Source: Candidatus Kuenenia stuttgartensis (lineage in GTDB: Bacteria; Planctomycetota; Planctomycetia; Pirellulales; UBA1268). From it: a stretch of DNA of 39,655 nucleotides. Shown piece by piece: positions 36,492 through 39,655 of the stretch. The position numbers and the translations under genes were made by a program. The stretch is from the NCBI GenBank assembly GCA_945890755.1, contig CAMDDA010000007.1, positions 1-39,655 of the forward strand, read 5' to 3'. Numbering within the stretch: the stretch's first letter is position 1; each line of letters starts with the position of its first letter. Under the pieces are notes generated by a model. The model had not been told where the DNA came from, made no database searches, and worked only from the letters and a program-made list of their open reading frames with translations.

Positions 36492-39400
36492 TCACCACGG
36501 CGAGCGGCCGAGGGCGGCGATGGCGGCGTGATCGGCCGACGTGAGCCGGCGGCCGGCGGCGCGGGCGAGCGCGAGGCGACACCATGCATCGGCCGCGGCC
36601 GCCGCGGCATCGGTGCCGTGGACATCGGCGTGATGCGCCGTCGCCAGCGCGCTCACGAGTTCTCGCACCTCCGCCGCCAAAGCCCCGACCTCCAACTGGC
36701 GGTCGGCCAGCCCGCGGCCATGCCGGCGAATCGCCCGATCGATCCGCACGGCGGCATCAGCCAGACCGCGCCGCGCCCGACGGGCATGCCCGCGGAGCCG
36801 ACGGTCGAGGACGGCCGCGTCGGCTCGGGACCCCGCGGCGAACCGAGCCGCCCGCCAGGCCAGCCAATGGCCGGCCTGCGCCAGCCGCCCGGCGTCGCGG
36901 GCCTGCCGGGCGAGCGGATGCTGCTTCACGAGCCCCTTGAAGAGAGCCAGGCCGAGCAGGTCGCTCTCACCTTCGTAGACCGTGACGGCGAAGTGGTCGT
37001 GCAGCGAATCACCGAGCGGATGGCCGACGAGAAACGCCCGGCCGCCATGCACTCCAATCGCGTCGATCGCCGCCTCGCGGACACACGTGCTGGCCACCAC
37101 CTTCGCGGCGATGGCCTCCAACTCGCCCGACTGGCCGGCGTCGATCGCGGCCGCGGCCCAGGCGGTGACCGCATCGCAGGCGGCGATCGAGGCGGCGATC
37201 CGGCCCAGTCGACCCTGCACGAGTTCGCGGGTGGCGATTGGCTGCCCCCAGGTGGTCCGCCGTTCGGCATGCGAGCGGGCGTGGGCGAGCAACAGCCGAA
37301 GCGTGCCGGCCGCCTGCGCCGCCAACGTCACACGGCCGCGATTGAGGCCATGCCAGACGATCTGCATGCCGTCGCGGCCAGCCGGCGGCGGGAGCAGATC
37401 GGCCTCGTCGACCTCGAAGCCCGTGAACTCGAGCGCGGCGTTGGCCGCGTGCTTGAGCGGATGGAGCGCGTAATGCCGCAGCCGAAACGCGGGCGTGTCG
37501 CGATCGGGCAGCCGCACGAGCACGACGGCGGGCTTCCCGTCGAGCAGGGCGAGCAGCTTCACGAGACGGCCGTGCTCCGCGTTGGTGATGAACATCTTCG
37601 TGCCGGTGAGCAGGAGCCGCCCATCGCGACGTTCGAGCACTGTTTGCACGGCGCCGAGATCACAGCCCACCTCCGGCTCCGTACCACCGAAGATCGAGAG
37701 CGGCCGCCCCGCCGCGAGGTCGGGCAGATGGCGAGCCTGCTGAGTGGCTGAACCGAATGCTGCGATCGCGGAGACGGCACCGATCGACGAGTGCACCGCG
37801 AGCATGCCCGCGGCGGTCGGGCAGGCGGCGGCCACGCGGGTGATCCCGCGGGCGAGTTGGCCGAGCGTGGCTTCGGCGCCGCCATGCTGCTGCGGCACCG
37901 ATAGCCCCCACAAGCCTGCCTCGCCAAGCGCAGCCTCGGCCTGCGTGGTGAACCGACCGGTCGGCAGCGGCGGGGCATCGGCGAGCGGCGCGGGCGGCGC
38001 TCCGGTGGGGAGCTGTTCATAGATCCGGCCCGCGGCCCGTAAATCGGCGATCGTGCAGACCGCCCGCTCGAGCACCGCCTCGACTGCGTCCGACAGTGGG
38101 CTCGCCGCGATCTCGGCCGCCTCGGCGAACCCGCCGGCATCGCCATGCCAGGTCGTGCCCGTGAGCCATGACCGCCTCGCCGCCATGCCAGTCTCCTTGC
38201 CGCTGCCTGCAGCCCGCGGCCCCACCGGCACGATGCCCGCGCCGTGCGGCCGCTCGCTCACGGCCGCCTGAATCCGATCCTGAAAATGACTCGCAATCGC
38301 CCGGCGCTTGAGCTGGAACGACTCCGTCGCCTCGCCGTGCGCCGCATCGAAGGGGCGGCCCACGAGGATCACCCGCCGCACCTGCCAGGCCCGCGGCAGG
38401 GCGTGTTGCCGCCGCGCCAGCCGCCGGGAGATCCAGGCGAGCAGCCGCGGATGCGCGACCGCCTGTCGCCGGCTGAACACCCGCAGACCCAGCCGGCGGA
38501 TCGCCGCCCGGATCACGTCGGGCTCCGGCACGACCAGGGCCACGGGCCAAGCCAGGCCGTCCCCCACGACGCACACCTGCGCCACCGCGTCGTCCTCGGC
38601 GAGCGGCCGCTCGCTCTCCGCCGGCGAGAGCTTGACGCCGGTCGAGAGCACGATCGTGTCGGAGATTCGACCCGTAATCCGCAGGTGCCCCGCCTCGTCG
38701 ATCTCGGCCACGTCGCCGGTCGCGAGCCAGTCGGAATCGGCGGCCGCGGGCTCGTCGCGCACGTCTCGGGGATGGATCACACCGAGCGCGCGGCTCGGCG
38801 TGCGGACGAGCAGCTGGCCATGGGACGCGGGCCGGTCGTCGATCCGCACCTCCACGCCATCGAGTGGCGGCCCGACCGTGCCCGACCGCGCGATCCGCGG
38901 ATTCGCCACGGCCACCACGGGCCCCGCCTCGGCGAGGCCGTACCCCTGCACGAGCGGGACGCCGCGAGCCGCGAAGAACACGGCCGTCCGGTCGCGGAGC
39001 GGCGCACCGCCTGAGATGCAGACCCGCACTCGGCCGCCGAGCGCGGCGGCGAGGTCGGCGATCCGCCCCGTTCGCACCCCACGTTCGAGCCGCTCGAAGA
39101 ATGCCGGCACGCCGAGAATCACGGCCGGGGGCAACGCGGCGCAGGCATCGAGCAGTCGCATGCGGTCGCGGACCACGTTGAGGCAGCCGCCGCGGACGAG
39201 CGCCGTGTAGAGATCGCCGACGCGGGCGTAGGCATGGCTCAGCGGCAGCCACGACAGCCGCACGTCCCGCGGATCGTGCAGAAACATCTCGCTCGACGCC
39301 CGGGCATTCAGAGCGAGCGACCGCTGCGAGTGCAGCACGCCGTGGGGCAGGCCGGTGGTGCCCGACGAGAGTAGGATCGTGCAGCAGGCGTCGGGGTCGC

Positions 39401-39655
39401 AGGCGGCGGCACGGCGGGCGAGCGAGTCGGCGAGGCGGACGGGATCTGCGGCGAGCCCGTGCCAGCCCGAGGCGGCGAGCACGCCCACGCCGAGATCGAG
39501 CAGCGGGAGTTCGCGTGGTGGAGACTGTGGCGGCCGGCCGCTGCACACGACGGCCCGCGGGGCGAGCCAGTCGAGGAGCCGCTGCTGCTCGCGATTCGGC
39601 AGGTCGTCGTGCACTGCCACGTGGACGACGCCGGCGAGCAGGCAGGCGAGATCGA
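36492..39655 (-). CDS. Acyl-CoA synthetase / acyl-CoA dehydrogenase fusion, 5' end beyond window
   Basis: At least 1042 residues from an internal GTG at 39620, and the frame is open to the window edge, so the N-terminus is missing. The first part is an AMP-forming ligase: ILLSSGTTGLPHGVLHSQRS (ATP loop, near 83-100), YGLAEAGPVVAVANP, DWLATGDVAEIDEAGHLRIT and GRISDTIVLSTGVKLSPAE. From about 479 it reads as an acyl-CoA dehydrogenase: GLWGLSVPQQHGGAEA, GGTEPEVGCDLGAVQ, LTGTKMFITNAE and RGRVTLAAQAAGTLRLLL, with a catalytic Glu candidate in YEGESDLLGLALF near 880. A helical C-terminal region follows. It could activate a fatty acid and hand it straight to oxidation. No partner gene is visible. Confidence 0.9.
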   Translation of the reverse strand, partial: DLACLLAGVVHVAVHDDLPNREQQRLLDWLAPRAVVCSGRPPQSPPRELPLLDLGVGVLAASGWHGLAADPVRLADSLARRAAACDPDACCTILLSSGTTGLPHGVLHSQRSLALNARASSEMFLHDPRDVRLSWLPLSHAYARVGDLYTALVRGGCLNVVRDRMRLLDACAALPPAVILGVPAFFERLERGVRTGRIADLAAALGGRVRVCISGGAPLRDRTAVFFAARGVPLVQGYGLAEAGPVVAVANPRIARSGTVGPPLDGVEVRIDDRPASHGQLLVRTPSRALGVIHPRDVRDEPAAADSDWLATGDVAEIDEAGHLRITGRISDTIVLSTGVKLSPAESERPLAEDDAVAQVCVVGDGLAWPVALVVPEPDVIRAAIRRLGLRVFSRRQAVAHPRLLAWISRRLARRQHALPRAWQVRRVILVGRPFDAAHGEATESFQLKRRAIASHFQDRIQAAVSERPHGAGIVPVGPRAAGSGKETGMAARRSWLTGTTWHGDAGGFAEAAEIAASPLSDAVEAVLERAVCTIADLRAAGRIYEQLPTGAPPAPLADAPPLPTGRFTTQAEAALGEAGLWGLSVPQQHGGAEATLGQLARGITRVAAACPTAAGMLAVHSSIGAVSAIAAFGSATQQARHLPDLAAGRPLSIFGGTEPEVGCDLGAVQTVLERRDGRLLLTGTKMFITNAEHGRLVKLLALLDGKPAVVLVRLPDRDTPAFRLRHYALHPLKHAANAALEFTGFEVDEADLLPPPAGRDGMQIVWHGLNRGRVTLAAQAAGTLRLLLAHARSHAERRTTWGQPIATRELVQGRLGRIAASIAACDAVTAWAAAAIDAGQSGELEAIAAKVVASTCVREAAIDAIGVHGGRAFLVGHPLGDSLHDHFAVTVYEGESDLLGLALFKGLVKQHPLARQARDAGRLAQAGHWLAWRAARFAAGSRADAAVLDRRLRGHARRARRGLADAAVRIDRAIRRHGRGLADRQLEVGALAAEVRELVSALATAHHADVHGTDAAAAAADAWCRLALARAAGRRLTSADHAAIAALGRSPW

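Noticed and set aside
36528-37751. Open frame of 407 codons antisense to the acyl-CoA dehydrogenase part
   Set aside because: No recognisable family and composition typical of an antisense frame.

Overview
The window is GC-rich, densely coded chromosomal DNA of a member of the Planctomycetota, most likely a Pirellulales-like lineage. The best marker is the small lysine-rich protein at 30102-30338. It resembles the small basic protein family known from Planctomycetes, Verrucomicrobia and Chlamydiae. Also fitting are two Ser/Thr kinases of bacterial Hanks type, a PilM-type assembly cluster, large secreted proteins of unknown function with Pro/Ala-rich linkers, and many GTG or TTG starts. The lineage is an inference from protein style; no rRNA gene is present.

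Layout. 25-3237 (-) is a large secreted protein with a glycosidase-like barrel. 3429-4892 (+) is a Ser/Thr kinase fused to a degenerate receiver domain. 5067-8961 (-) is a tight three-gene operon: a GH38-like sugar-active protein, cytidylate kinase, and a PlsC-type acyltransferase, joined by 4-base overlaps. 9119-15730 (+) is a four-gene cluster: a PilM/PilN-like fusion, two membrane-anchored proteins and a secreted alpha-helical protein, probably the inner-membrane platform of a type IV pilus or type II secretion-like machine. ilvB (-) and mfd (+) follow, back to back. 21113-24445 is a looser, accessory-looking stretch: a decayed IS91-like transposase end, upp, an ATPase fragment, a DUF2294/MpsC-family gene, an AraC-type regulator and a divergent 61-residue gene, bracketed by two copies of a dispersed palindromic repeat. 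24446-36258 is mainly housekeeping: a PpiC/SurA-like foldase, citrate synthase, TadA, a small membrane protein, a coiled-coil microprotein beside a second kinase, the PVC small basic protein, protoporphyrinogen oxidase, a TPR protein, a sugar-phosphate isomerase-like protein and SppA. The window ends inside an acyl-CoA-synthetase/acyl-CoA-dehydrogenase fusion (-).

The most unusual signal is in the repeats. Family A is a short palindrome built on GTAGGCCCGTCAC...GTGACGGGC and GCCCGTTGC...GCAACGGGC, and it occurs at seven places. At five of these gene ends its own CTAC/GTAG or TCAC sequence supplies the stop codon. One copy is also translated, in the N-terminus of the first protein. Family B (GATCCCCCGGCTCGCGCCTGGGGGCTT and related units) lies between genes at three places and is translated in frame inside mfd. 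Family C (AAATCGGGGGCGGGAGCG-type inverted repeat) brackets the accessory stretch. These repeats appear to be reshaping protein ends and linkers as well as filling spacers. No CRISPR array, tRNA, rRNA or complete insertion sequence was seen.
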